From: Semisulcospira habei
Taxonomy: Eukaryota; Mollusca; Gastropoda; Semisulcospiridae
DNA: 64,000 nucleotides
Assembly (NCBI GenBank): GCA_036245525.1
Contig: BTPG01000004.1
Location: 51,848,758-51,912,757 of the forward strand
Reading direction: 5' to 3'
The notes below the pieces were generated by a model. The model had not been told where the DNA came from. It made no database searches and was given only the letters and a program-made list of their open reading frames with translations. The stretch's first letter is position 1. Each line of letters opens with the position of its first letter. Shown in pieces: positions 32,517 to 43,272 of the stretch. The position numbers and the translations under genes are program-made.

Positions 32517-32727
32517 TAACCCATTCAACCCCAACGCACTACGACAGGAGATGGGTCGACCATGATAATTCAAAGGTAGTGCCAGATTAGCTTGGCGCCT
32601 GAAGGCGCCAAGCTAATCTGGCACTACCCTTGAATTATCATGGTCAATCCATCTCCCGCAACAGGTACATAGTCGATAGGTGACACCGACAAAATCTGGG
32701 AAATGCTGCCGTGGGGGACAAAGGGTT
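32517..32727. mobile_element. Family B element, full length
   Basis: GTAACCCATTCAACCCC to GGACAAAGGGTTAC; TTAA has changed to GTAA and TTAC. The hairpin pairs around TGAA with one mismatch. Confidence 0.85.
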
Positions 32728-32745
32728 ACGACAAGTCAATTTTTT

Positions 32746-32802
32746 TTAACTCTTTCGAGACGTGTCGCATCAGTATTCGCGGCCTTAACTCGAAAGAGTT
32801 AA
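32746..32802. mobile_element. Family E element, one arm shortened
   Basis: TTAACTCTTTCGAGACGTGT continues to CGCGGCC on the left; the right arm keeps only CTCGAAAGAGTTAA. Confidence 0.75.
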
Positions 32803-33257
32803 AGCCAGTTTTATTACAGTGACAATTTTGACCTGTCTAAAAAAAAAAAAAGACAAAAAAAAGGACTTGCTGTCTACTGGCTGAAATGCTGGCCGAGGTC
32901 GGCCAGAGGGCATTCATTTCCACACCGCGGCGATCCACCTGAAATTCTAATGATACCGCTGGCAGAGGATCTGAACGGTCCGGTTGTAAAACCCTACCCA
33001 CCTCTCCCTCTCACCTTACACGCACGCACCTGCGCGCGGCGGCGTCGGTCGCGCGGAAGGACGGGCGCGTGCACCGGGGGTCACGAGCCGGGTCGCGAGA
33101 CAACGTGCACAGACTACCCGACTACTTGACACACGAGGGCCCTACCCATCTAGACCGCCCGCCCCACTGACCCCGATCAGCACTGGCTGACTCTCAGCTG
33201 ACTGAGGACGGCAGCGAAGACTTTGACTGATAGGTTTCAGACAGCTCGTTCAGTTTT
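32803..33257. other. CpG-rich stretch, no gene recognised
   Basis: 33022-33120 is GC- and CpG-rich (GCGCGCGGCGGCGTCGGTCG) unlike its surroundings. A family I remnant (GGCCGAGGTCGGCC) lies near 32892. No coding frame seen. Confidence 0.45.
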
Positions 33258-33484
33258 TTGACCACTTCACCGCTGGGAAAAATAAACACAAATTCCACTG
33301 CAAGAGGCATAGATCCTCATGAGCCCCCGCTATCGCGCTATCGCGGGGGCTCATGAGGATCTATGCCTCTTGCTGACACCACTTTGTATCCATGTTCCTT
33401 GGAAGGTTGGGTGTATTTCACACGCAGAATTTACAAATGATTTTCAAAAACACAATCTGCGTCCACTGGCAGGGAAGGGGTTAA
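33258..33484. mobile_element. Family A element, near full length
   Basis: TTGACCACTTCACCGCTG on the left, short arm, hairpin 33300-33373, long arm, and GGCAGGGAAGGGGTTAA on the right. The hairpin arms match perfectly; the loop is enlarged by a TATCGCGC duplication. Confidence 0.85.
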
Positions 33485-34170
33485 ATTAATGAGAAGTTGT
33501 TTGCTAAGGACGAACTACTAGTCGTGGGAAAACGGATGATCCATGAAAGCTCAAGAACCGTGCCTGCCGTGAACTCCCATGTCTTTAATCTCAAGCTGAC
33601 GGGATGTTAGGACACCAATCTGCCAACAGAGACCGATGTCTCCCACAGGACCACTAGGTCGATTCGAGACACGCCACGTTTTACTTACTCTCTCCTCTTT
33701 CTCAGATTGAAACGGAGTAAAAAAGACGATTAGCCTGCAAGACGCACATAATCTCAAGGCCCTCTTAACCGACCGTCATTTCCACACACCTAGACCTGTA
33801 GTCCTCGCATCGGGGTGCATTCCCGGCCCTGAAACATGTGACTGCACCAGAAAAAAAAGCTATCAACAATTCCAATTGCCGAATCGGTGTGAGGACGGTA
33901 GGCCACAGGCGTGTTTGCAATACTTTCACTCAAGTTGTCGGCGCCTCGTCCGTCTCCGTTTCACCGCAAGCGCAGTCGTTTAGCGAACCTCCTCCATCTG
34001 CTACACAGGCACAGACCCTCAAAAGCACCTACAGGCTGCAGGGACATGAGAATCCAGCAGCAAGTTACAAACAGTTTACTTCTGTAATGCAATCTTCAAA
34101 TGCCTGAGGTTCGCTTAAAAGCACGAACAAACTGTCTATGTGAAGAAGGAGGAGATAAATGGGTCCAACC
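33485..34170. other. No gene; worn family A fragments
   Basis: GCAAGACGCACATAATCTC near 33737 and GGCACAGACCCTC near 34009 are diverged family A left arms. Confidence 0.45.
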
Positions 34171-34232
34171 AGAGGCACAGATCCTCATGAGCCTCCGCAG
34201 ACGCGGGGACGCATGAGGATCCGTGCCTCTGG
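34171..34232. repeat. Family A hairpin
   Basis: AGAGGCACAGATCCTCATGA pairs with TCATGAGGATCCGTGCCTCT-type right arm (GCATGAGGATCCGTGCCTCT). CACAG/CCGTG deviate in both arms. Confidence 0.8.
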
Positions 34233-34370
34233 CAGACGGTCCCCACGAGGGGACGCTGATAGCCCGCACCAGTAACAAGCACTCTCCAATACGGGCGATC
34301 AACAGGCTATCCAAACACTTCAGGACAACTTTTACAAAAAAGATCCCCACGGAGTGAGTCTCTTTCGTCT

Positions 34371-34435
34371 GTAAAAGACACAGATTCGCATGTTCCCCTG
34401 CAGCCGCAGGGGCTCATGAGAATCTATGCCTTTTT
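34371..34435. repeat. Family A hairpin
   Basis: Left arm worn (GTAAAAGACACAGATTCGC); right arm CTCATGAGAATCTATGCC. Confidence 0.75.
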
Positions 34436-34810
34436 CTAACGAAGCTCGGTTCCACAACCTGCGGGAGTCCTTTGGGGCTTGGCGTCAGATGGAATGCGGT
34501 GGAACATTTCCCGTAATCGGCAGCAAAAAAACGACACGATTTCCCTTTGATGAGGGGAATTGGGGAAACTAATTTTTGTGTGCTCCGATAATAAATTCTT
34601 CACCCCTCTGATCCGGCAGTCAAGTGCGTTTTGTCAACAAGGTTCTTATCCTTTTGAAAACAAGTCGTTCAAAGCCAGCCGAACAGGACAGAGATTGGGC
34701 ACACAGCTCAAGAATGGTGCCTGCGTTTGTAGGCCCTATCTCAGCTCTTTCCTTGACCATGGACGTTGACAGACAGACAGACAGACAGACAGATAAATTG
34801 ACTGGTTGAC

Positions 34811-34845
<35 letters not shown>

Positions 34846-35266
34846 CTGATTGACTGATTGATTTGTAGTCTGCTTAAAGCCCCAACAGCTACACAGTGTC
34901 ATGATAGACAGCTTTCACCCGCGACTGCTTTGTACGGCCGACATAGGGTATTTGTCTCTGGCAGCAAAAGACGTTTAAAGCACATACTTTTTCTGTCAGC
35001 TACGTCAGAGACAGAGGGATTCTATGTCTCTACCTACATGAAAAGCAATTTGACAAGAAATACAAAGAAATGGGACCGCACGAGTCGGCATGAAAAGACC
35101 ACAAACAGATTGGAACAATGACACGAACATGCATAAAAAAATGCAGTAAAATAAAATCGGACCCCGGTTCTTATTCATGGCCTGAAATAGTAGACCTAAA
35201 CTACACTAGCATTTTTCGTCTGAAGCTGTCTCTCAGTATGAAGCACAGCTCCTTGTAAGCACATCT
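34436..35266. other. No gene; CAGA and TGAT microsatellites
   Basis: CAGA repeats at about 34767-34793, then TGAT repeats at about 34807-34862. Nothing else recognised. Confidence 0.6.
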
Positions 35267-35332
35267 GCAAGAGGTATAGATTCTCATGAGCCCTTGCGAC
35301 AGCAGGGGCTCTTGAGAATCTATGCCTCTTGC
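35267..35332. repeat. Family A hairpin
   Basis: GATTC/CCCTTGC subtype, about three mismatches, loop GACA. Confidence 0.85.
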
Positions 35333-35766
35333 AAATGGTACAATACTGCTTTCCGGACTGCACAGTAGGCTGTGTTTCATAGTCGCTTAGTTGAAGGAAA
35401 AACTACGCTACGGCTCTATAATCCAATTTCTTTTCGTAACAACCCGCGCCCCACAAGCAGTAAAGAATCCAGTTTGGTGTTAGAAGTTATTGAACCGAAA
35501 ACAATTCTGCAAGCAAATGGCATTCGTCCGCAAGAAGGCATGATCCTCATGCGCCCAAGAACGGTCTTAGACTTCTTAAGGCTGCGTGTGCCTTTCACTG
35601 TCCCAATTTACGTCTGTGTTCTTTGAGGTTGTTCTGGTATTCAGTCTGCGACGAGAGTAGCCATAAACTGACTTCTTCACCAAAAACAGTCCCTAGCTGA
35701 AATTCGCACAATCTCCTCCTCCATTTAAGGATCAGAGGTGTAAGTAAACGAGGACAAGCCTAAACA
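35333..35766. other. No gene; family A fragment
   Basis: GCAAGAAGGCATGATCCTC at about 35530 is a single left arm. No supported frame. Confidence 0.45.
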
Positions 35767-35832
35767 GCAAGAGGCATAGAAATTCATGAGCCGCTGCGAC
35801 TGCAGGGGCTCATGAGAATCTATGCCTCTTGC
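35767..35832. repeat. Family A hairpin
   Basis: Left arm AGAAATTCATGAGCCGC is worn; right arm is consensus. Confidence 0.85.
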
Positions 35833-36173
35833 AGATGTAAATGTCTGGCCAACTGACTGAGACCAGACGGGACATGATGGTCACCCATGTGTACAAAATC
35901 GGTTCAAAGGTGCTCGGATTCAGTCAGTGTTAGTTATTTTTTTGCACAGACAGTTTTAAAAAAAAATGTAAGAAGGATACGATATTTTTTTTTTAAACGT
36001 GGACCCTTGATCTATGGGGTTGACGCAGTTCAAAAAGATAGAAATAGAAAGGCCAGTGCCCCTATATACTGCATTCTTTTTACAACCCTGTGAACGCGAC
36101 ACCCCTGAAATGAAAAGTTGCAAGGTAACTTATTCATATGAGGCACCTTGTTTTGTGTGCACATCTACCGTTC
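35833..36173. other. No recognised feature
   Basis: T and A runs near 35938-35997; nothing else. Confidence 0.5.
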
Positions 36174-36388
36174 TTAATCCGTTTAGCCCCAAGGTCCCAT
36201 TTCTCAAACTAAGGAGGTGTTGCCCCAATGACTATGTACCAGTTGCAGGAGATGGATTGACCGTGATAATTCAAGGGCAGTGCCAGATTAGCTTGGCGCC
36301 TGAAGGCGCCAAGCTAATCTGGCACTACCCTTGAATTATCATGGTCGATCTCTCTCCTGCTGTAGGGCGTTGGGGGCTGAATGGGTTA
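36174..36388. mobile_element. Family B element, inverted orientation
   Basis: Left end TTAATCCGTTTAGCCCC, right end GGGGGCTGAATGGGTTA, 215 bp. The hairpin has GGGCAGTGCC opposite GGCACTACCC. Confidence 0.88.
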
Positions 36389-36754
36389 CAGGTCTGATTT
36401 GGCCCCAAAATGACAGCTAAGTACGGGTAACGTAAGTGAGCAAACTATTTCGTTGTCTGAAGCAAATTTCCGCTGTTCTGCGCCGGCCTAAGGGCGTGTC
36501 AGTCCTGTCCGCTTCGTCACCGAATCACCAGCCATGAAACAACGACAATGGATCCGGTAATAACCTCGGCCTGTACGCACCCTGTCATAACCGGGTTGAC
36601 CACCCCACCCCCGCCCAATCCCCACGCCCCACATTTTAATCAACGCTGACGAAAAGGTCTCAAAATGGGCAGGCACCCAAAGTCGCCTTCATAACCGTTC
36701 ATAGTTCGTCCGCCTCCCTACAAATCCACCACACGTTTCCTAAACGGATGACCA
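36389..36754. other. No recognised feature
   Basis: No supported frame or hairpin. Confidence 0.5.
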
Positions 36755-37000
36755 GAGCTCATCCACTGAAGGACTCGCGCAGTCACAAGAAGCAGAGCAG
36801 ACCACAGAGCACATCCTCCAGGACAGTGGGGACCATCAGCTGCTGAGGGAGGAGGTATGGCCGAAGCCCCGCCACTCTACAAGAGAAACTGTACGGGCCT
36901 GTGGAGGCGCCGCTACAGAAGACCACAGATTTCATTTTGAGAGCCAAACTCCAAGTGCGACGGCGTTCGAGAACGTGAGAAGAAGATGAAGAAGTCACAA
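36755..37000 (+). pseudogene. LINE C-terminal fragment
   Basis: GLAQSQEAEQTTEHILQDSG, then QLLREEVWPKPRHSTRE, and after a frame change EKLYGPVEA and LQKTTDFILRAKLQV. The order matches the end of the 2593-4220 element (QTPEHVLQSC, EKLWGSI, LLQTTNFI), but both key Cys are lost. Confidence 0.7.
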
Positions 37001-37082
37001 GAAATTATTCCAAGGATACTGTCCTCCAGAGGAAAGCGGATCAGCCCGATCAGGACCGAGAAAATGTGCACACCACCCAACT

Positions 37083-37253
37083 GCAAGAGGCATAGATCCT
37101 CATGAGCCCCCGCATTTGCGGGGGCTCATGAGGATCTATGCCTCTTGCTGACACCACTTGGAATCCATGTTCCTGGGACGTCTAGGGTTTTTGGTGTTGA
37201 AATAACGAAGATTTGTAAACACAGCCTGCGTTAGCTAGCACTGAATGGGTTAA
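37083..37253. mobile_element. Family A hairpin with intact long arm
   Basis: A perfect 31-nt stem (37083-37148, loop ATTT) followed by TGACACCACTTGGAATCCATG and an end ACTGAATGGGTTAA. The left TTAA is not found. Confidence 0.85.
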
Positions 37254-37277
37254 GTATACATGGGAACGATCAATGTA

Positions 37278-37340
37278 GGCAAGTTAAATAGATTCTCATT
37301 AGCCTCTGCAGCTGCATCATGAGCATCTGTGTCATTTGCA
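37278..37340. repeat. Family A hairpin, worn
   Basis: GCAAGTTAAATAGATTCTC on the left, TGCATCATGAGCATCTGTG on the right. Confidence 0.6.
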
Positions 37341-37740
37341 GGTGGAAGGAGCTGGATCATGGGTGGGAACAGGCATACATACATATGCTGTGAAATGGGG
37401 TAGAGGGGGTGGTGGTGGTGGTGGGGGTGGGGGAGGGGTTGGGGGTGGGGGTGTTGGGGGGGGGGGATGTCGACTCAAATGACAGTGGATGAGGCTCTGT
37501 GATTTTTGAACGTAGTCTTGTGTGACACCTTTGCCCGTGTCATCTGGCAATTACTGCAACAAAACAGATGTTAAACACGATCTTCATAACTCATAGAATT
37601 TCATGCACCACTGCAGAGAAAAACATGCTTTTGGAGTCAAGCCTTTTGCTCTAAATCGAGGTTCTTTGAACGGAGGAGGTCGTCAGGGTTTACACGTAGG
37701 ACTGATTCCACCATTACAAACCAGCCTTTACACAATGACC
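37341..37740. other. No gene; G-rich tract
   Basis: GGTGGTGGTGGGGG-type sequence at 37399-37468. The Pro-rich frame opposite it is an artefact. Confidence 0.55.
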
Positions 37741-37866
37741 AGGGGCCAGCCGTTGCATGAGCTCGCTTAGTCCTGCACTAGCCACTGGGCAAGGTGCGCT
37801 GCTATAGCGGCGCACCTTGCTTAGTGGCTGGTGCAGGACTAAGCTCGCTCATGCAACTGGCTCTAG
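37741..37866. repeat. Family D palindrome, longest copy
   Basis: Starts AGGGGCCAGCCGTTGCATG. Stem includes CTTAGTCCTGCACTAGCCAC and GCAAGGTGCGC, centre GCTATAGC, and continues to CTCATGCAACTGGCTCT. GCAC/GTGC replaces GCGC/GCGC in both arms. Confidence 0.85.
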
Positions 37867-38029
37867 GAAGACAAGGGACAAAGCAAAAACCACAGTTATT
37901 AAGGTCTCTTTGCCAACGGCCGGATGGCCGGACATTAGGACCTAAAGCTGGACACTTATCCCAAGTCAAACCGTGTCCACATGACGATTTCTAGAAAGAA
38001 TACGTCCACGTCTAAGTTTCGATCAAGAT

Positions 38030-38100
38030 AGTTCAAGGGTGTTCAATATAGTTCAAGATAGTTCAATAGTTCAAGGGTGTTACCCTTGGACTATCTCAAT
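38030..38100. repeat. Family C outer arms, multiplied and without core
   Basis: Four tandem starts of GATAGTTCAAGGGTG-type left arm, then one right arm TTACCCTTGGACTATCTC. Confidence 0.7.
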
Positions 38101-38847
38101 TGAAACATCTATGTAGCCAAATTATTTCAGAGAGGTAGTAGAACTAAGCTAAACAGGCACTATCCTTGAATCGTCAAGATTCAGACGCTAGGTAAAAATC
38201 AATCAAACCCATTGAGCTATCAAATTCGATCAGTTTAAGGCAGTTGATCCTGGAAGTGAAAAAAAAGTAAAGGCAGTCCCCGTCCACGCCCTCAGCCCTC
38301 ATAGACCAATGGGCCTAAATGTTCTCTTGGCGAATCACTTTGGCAGGTGCTTGTTTTGTTAAACGGTTTCCAGTCGTGGGCACTTTACAGGCTTACACAC
38401 TGCTCCCAGCGGTCCAATTCCCCAATTTGGGAGCTGTCTTCTTCAAGACCACGTGACCAGTTTAACAGCTCAATCGACCATAATGAACTATCATGGTCGA
38501 CGCAGCGTTGGCTGAATGGTTTATTCAGCTATACGTGTAAATACAATCTGCACACGTTCAACAGAACTGTGCATAAACCACTCGGGTCAGACAACCGCAG
38601 ATTCGACAGCATAACTGAAAGATTTCCAGCGATACTCGAGGGACAGAGGCTTACGCAAAATGTATCCACATGTGTCAGAGTGTGCCACGATAAAGCAAGC
38701 CGTATACAGCACTCGGACATTAGCTCAGCTTGGCCAAGGAGCCGTCGACCGCACTCGAACGTCAACTCAAGGGAGAAGACACGTCGTGTAAGAGGAGGTA
38801 AATTGCTTCTGATCGCAAGGGTAACCGCGTTCAATCGCTTCAGATGT
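38101..38847. other. No gene; family C traces
   Basis: GAACTATCATGGTCGACGC at about 38484 is a lone right arm. The 188-codon frame at 38347 (+) runs into the A hairpin and is unsupported. Confidence 0.45.
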
Positions 38848-38912
38848 GCAAGCGGCATAGATTCTCATGTACCCCTGCGAATGCAGGGGCTAATGAGAAT
38901 CTATGCCTCTTG
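38848..38912. repeat. Family A hairpin
   Basis: GATTC/CCCCTGC subtype with about four mismatches (GCAAGCGG, CATGTACC, GGCTAATG). Confidence 0.8.
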
Positions 38913-39078
38913 AGGCAGGGGATTGGTCCGGTTTTATCTCTATCACTGCTCCTCATATGGAGAAGGTTCTAATGGGGTGAGCCTGATTCCACACGTCAGT
39001 GCTGTCAGCGATCAGCTGTTGAGAGTGGCAGAAACTGGTTGGAACAAAGAAAATCAGTCTCTTCCATGTTTGGGACGC

Positions 39079-39292
39079 TTAACCTTTCCCGTGCCACTGG
39101 ACGCATATTTTGTTTCTGAAATTTCTTTTTATTCAACGGTCTAAAGTCACAACCGTCCAAAGAACAGCGACATAGATTGGTCTGAGCAAGAGGCATAGAT
39201 CCTCATGAGCCCCCGCAGTTGCGGGGGCTCATGAGGATCTATGCCTCTTGCAGTTAGATCGCTTTTAGTTTTTTCTAGGAAATGAAGGCTGT
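39079..39292. mobile_element. Family A element, long arm left
   Basis: TTAACCTTTCCCGTGCCACT opens the long arm. The perfect hairpin is 39186-39251 (loop AGTT), followed by a short arm ending TCTAGGAAATGAAGG where the right TTAA is lost. Confidence 0.82.
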
Positions 39293-39988
39293 GGGGTGTG
39301 GGGTGGGGGGGAGGTGGGGGGGGTGTGGGGTGGGGGGGGGGGGGGGGGGTAAATGTCATTGCCGCCACTACCGAAGACGATTTCAAGCAGAAAGCGGCAG
39401 CGTTATTCTTTCGTAGGCGATAGGAGCATGAGAGCAATCTGGTCATCTGGGCTGCTAATGGTAAATGATAGCCACTGGGACGATAAAAAAAAGAGATCCG
39501 GCGGGGGCTGGGGAGAGGGAGGAGGAACGGGGGGGGGGGGGGGGGGGGGGCGAAGGAAGAATGGATGGACTGAAGGGAGAAAAAAAATGGTGAAATGGTT
39601 CCGAAAAAAGCGACCTTACGAAAAGAAGGAATAAACAAAAGACTACATAACCCCCCCCCCCTCCCCTCCCCCCCCCCCCTCCCCTGTGTTTTCCCGATTC
39701 AACATTGACCGCTCACGAACACTGACAGGAATGGCAATTTTGCGTGAAATGACCGCTAATAGGTAATCTTAGTACAAACGTGAACGCGCAAAATGAATGC
39801 CTTCTCTGTATGTGGCCTGGTAAACCACTCTCGCCAAGTCAAGAACGCAGTCATTCTCTGACTTGAACGACTTTTTTTGGAAGTCCACCTTGATTGTTGA
39901 ATAATTATTAGAGATCGTCTGTCAGCACAAACGCCTCAACACTACAGAAACTGAGACGAGCGTGTTTTTTGTTTCGTCACCATCCCTG
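39293..39988. other. No gene; G and C homopolymer tracts
   Basis: G runs near 39298-39349 and 39530-39550, C runs near 39651-39681. Open frames here are made of these runs. Confidence 0.55.
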
Positions 39989-40084
39989 TTAATTCATTCA
40001 GCCCCGACTCACTACATCAGGATTTGGATCGACCATGACAATTCAAGGGTAGTGCCAGATTAGCTTGGCCCCTTGAATTATACT
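39989..40084. mobile_element. Family B element, core deleted
   Basis: TTAATTCATTCAGCCCCGAC is followed by AATTCAAGGGTAGTGCCAGA, TTAGCTTGG, then directly CCCCTTGAATTAT: most of the right arm is deleted. Confidence 0.8.
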
Positions 40085-40380
40085 CGTATTGACCTCACTA
40101 AGTGGAGTGTAGCATCTCAGCACGTAACACTGTCACAGATACACATATCATCCCTCGTCAAATGGATCAGTTTTGCCGGCGGCGCAGAATGCCGCTACGT
40201 AGCATGGCTCGGTCGACAAGGTCGAATGGTGGGTGGCCTTCTGACCTCCCGGTATCACCCTGCGACACGCAGCCATCTTGGCGATGGGAGGACGGGAAGA
40301 CTTGCTGGCTTGCTCATCGTTAACCCCCACGACCGCTATACTGACCATACCGCTCGGCGAAAGAGACGCGCAACTACTTT

Positions 40381-40604
40381 TTGTAACCCCTTTAATGCTG
40401 CGGAAAGGCCGAACGCCACCCAGCTGCAAGAGACATAACTGAATCTGCGACTGTAGGGGCTCATGAGGATGTATGTCTCTTGTCAGTCCTGTGTTCTTTG
40501 TGCCTAATGTTGGTCCCATGTTGGAACTTCACGCGAATGCCGGTCAGCGTGCAGTGGTTTCACTGAGACGCGAAATCCGCCTTCACTGGCTGCGAAGGAG
40601 TTAA
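40381..40604. mobile_element. Family A element, full length
   Basis: TGTAACCCCTTTAATGCTGC, short arm, worn hairpin 40426-40482 (the left arm lacks GAGCCCC), long arm, and TGGCTGCGAAGGAGTTAA at 40604; 224 bp. Confidence 0.8.
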
Positions 40605-40636
40605 CGTTTAGAGAGACACACAGACCAACACTACTA

Positions 40637-40812
40637 TTAACCCATTTTACCCCGGGTCCTTACGGCAGGAGATGGACTGCCCATGATAGTTCAAGGGTAG
40701 TGCTAGAAAAGCCCTGAATTATCACGGGCAATCCATCTCCAGTCACTGGTACATAGTCATTAGGCAACACCTCCAAAATTTTGGAAATCGGGGACCTTGG
40801 GGCTAAAAGGTT
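40637..40812. mobile_element. Family B element, core deleted
   Basis: TTAACCCATTTTACCCCGGG to GGGGCTAAAAGGTTGA. The stem is reduced to AGTTCAAGGGTAGTGC against CCTGAATTATC; flanks are intact. Confidence 0.82.
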
Positions 40813-41135
40813 GACTGACAAAGGGCGTCACACGGATATGCCTGGTTTCAAAACGCAACATTTCTTCTCGTTCCTTTCCACTTCCAAATCTTGCCCTTTG
40901 CAAAATAAATAAATTATTTTTTTTTAAAAACCACTCTCGTTACAGACACGCACACACATGTTTTTTATGGGCTCGTGAAAATACCTTAACTTTGTAAATG
41001 GACTCTTGCAGCAGAAATTGTCCACATACCGCAAATCAGACGCAATGCTTTGACAGCATTCTATCCTTCAAAAATGAAATGTCAGTCAGTTGCGCAAGTT
41101 GACAGACCTCGCGTATGAAATCCCTCAGCCCAACT
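40813..41135. other. No recognised feature
   Basis: No supported frame or hairpin. Confidence 0.5.
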
Positions 41136-41243
41136 CCATCTGCAAGACGGAAAGATTCTCATAAGGCAAATCCATCTGCAAGAGGCATAGATTCTCATGA
41201 GCCCCTGCTGTCGCAGTGGCTCATGAGAATCTACGCCTCTTGC
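41136..41243. repeat. Family A hairpin preceded by a duplicated left arm
   Basis: TCCATCTGCAAGACGGAAAG at 41136 repeats the left edge of the hairpin at 41178-41243, which has two mismatches and loop TGTC. Confidence 0.82.
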
Positions 41244-41865
41244 AGGCATGAGATATCGGCGTCGCTAAGGCCCTCAGGTTGTCTAGAATTTCCTGCCCGC
41301 ATTCACGTCGTCAGGAGGGGAATGAACTGAGGGCTGCAGACCGACTACCGGTGATCAAAGTCAAGAGTTTCCGATATGATGACAGAAATAGCGGCATCTT
41401 CAGGACGGAGACTCGGGCGGCTCCTGCTGGCGCCACGCGATGCCCGTCTGCACACCTTCGCGCAGTCCGTATTTGGACAGAAGCAGTCTTTATTTACCTT
41501 TCCAAGCATCCGATAATCTCCCGAAGACCAAACATGCTTTATAGACTAGCAACGCAGTCCCAGTCGCCATAGCTAAAGCTATGTGCTCCAGGGTGGACTT
41601 TGACTGCTAACATTTGCCGATTCAACGGATTCGCAATGTTGTCTAACTTTTTCTTCTTGACTTTCTACCTTCTTTTCACAATCCATGAGTAGACACCAAA
41701 AAACAAAAAACCCAGACGTTTTCTGATACCTCTGGTACGCTTTTGTGGAACTCTCTGATACACTTTTATTTTACGTCATTCAAATGATGTAAGTCAAGTT
41801 ATCCCTTTTGTGAGCATTCTTGACAAGACACACTCTACTTAAAGACATACTAATAGCATTTCTGC
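41244..41865. other. No recognised feature
   Basis: Likely includes unrecognised upstream LINE sequence near the end; no clear frame. Confidence 0.45.
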
Positions 41866-42640
41866 CAAGCTGTCTGTTTATCAGCCATCACGCACCCTCC
41901 GTTCCTCTAGTGTAAAACTTGTAAAAACCCGAAAGCTTAACATGAAAACTGTCGGGGAGCGTTCTTTCACCTATTTAGCCCTAAGTGTGTGGAACTCGCT
42001 GCCATCTGAAATGCGGAATCTGCCCACATTGTCACAGTTCAAAGCTCACTTAAAGACTTTTCTTTTCTGTCGGGCATTTAACACTTAGCTCATCTTTAGC
42101 TGGTGGGTTGGTTGGTTAGTTCGGGTTTAACGTCCACAGCACCGAGGTGATCATGGACGGCCCTGACGGGCGGGTTATGGGGGACAGGGAAATCTATTGC
42201 CTATGGAGTACGACCTGAACACTGATCAACTCAGGCGCACTCCAACTGTGCCACTTTGATTTACCAGGACCTTTCAACGGACATGCTATTGAACAAATCC
42301 GTTTTTTTCCCCCTGGATTGTGAGTCCAGCTACCGGGGCGGGGACGGGATTCGAACCCACGACCCGGCGATTCCCTTCGCTCTCCTGCTCCGACGTTTAA
42401 CCGCCTGAGCTATTTCGGACTCTCTATCTTTAGCTAACTGTTGACTGCCTTTTATTCTCATCCTAGAGGAAGTGAATGTATAGTGTTGGGAAGATATGGG
42501 GTGGTTTAAAGTAGTGTATAATCGTGCGTGTGTCTGAGAGAGAGGGTGTGCTGTTGTGCATGCGCAGTGAGTCCAGTGTTTTCCTGGAGAACAGCGCTAT
42601 ACAAGAACTATGTATTATTATTTATTATTAATAAAGTGAT
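41866..42640 (+). pseudogene. CR1-like LINE C-terminus with a SINE in its 3' UTR
   Basis: Reads YQPSRTLRSSSVKLVKTRKL, then GERSFTYLALSVWNSLPSEM and TLSQFKAHLKTFLFCRAFNT, stop at about 42086. The 3' UTR resumes after the SINE and ends AGCGCTATACAAGAAC then TATTATTATT, a common CR1-like tail. Confidence 0.8.
42092..42435 (-). mobile_element. SINE family 1, full length with 10-bp target duplication
   Basis: Minus-strand tRNA-like head (GGTTCGAATCC B box), tail AAACCCGAACTAACCAACC. ATCTTTAGCT is repeated at 42092-42101 and 42426-42435. Inserted in the LINE 3' UTR. Confidence 0.92.
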
Positions 42641-42651
42641 ATTGCGAACTA

Positions 42652-42732
42652 TTAACACTTTCGAGGCGTGACACATCCGGATTCGCGGCCTTAGGCCGCG
42701 AATTCGGATGCGACACGTCTCGAAAGAGTTAA
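42652..42732. mobile_element. Family E palindrome, 81 bp
   Basis: TTAACACTTTCGAGGCGTG to CACGTCTCGAAAGAGTTAA, with ATCCGGATTCGCGGCC and its complement; about five mismatches. Confidence 0.85.
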
Positions 42733-42887
42733 CACACTATGGCCTGAAGCAGGTCGCTTTAAGTCTTCTTTTCACTGGGGACACGTGTTCCATAGCAATC
42801 ACTCTAGAATGCTGGTCTGAGCAGCAATGTCTGGCAGCGACATGCCAGCTTACTAGAACACCACGACGTTTGGACACACCGGCCCTG

Positions 42888-42916
42888 GGCTCATGCGAAT
42901 CTATGTCTCTTGCAGA
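42888..42916. repeat. Family A right arm only
   Basis: GGGCTCATGCGAATCTATG then TCTCTTGCAG; the left arm is absent. Confidence 0.6.
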
Positions 42917-43272
42917 ACAGTTCTCCCTCACCCCTACCTTAATCCGAGGGGGTTATTCCGGGTTTAACTGACTACTGGCAAACAAAAATACTACTTAATG
43001 CCAGCGCTAACCACAAGAAAGCTGTGGTAGGGTCCGCTGGCTTTCGCGGCACAGTGTTGTTGCAGTAATCTGTATTGTTCCTGTATTTTGGCAGCGGCGT
43101 TACGGCTTTTTATATAAATATTGCTGCTGTGTTTTTGTTGCCGAACTAGTCTGGCGGAAGAAAAGGCTAGAGCACCATTATTGCCCGAAGCACATTAACT
43201 GGTATGGACAGTGCTGGGAACCATTTTGGGAATGCTATGGTCCTCCTCAAATGTCTGTATTTTCGGTAGATT
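42917..43272. other. No recognised feature
   Basis: No supported frame or hairpin. Confidence 0.5.

Noticed and set aside
38347..38913. 188-codon open frame on the plus strand
   Set aside because: No domain or compositional sign of coding, and it runs through a family A hairpin.
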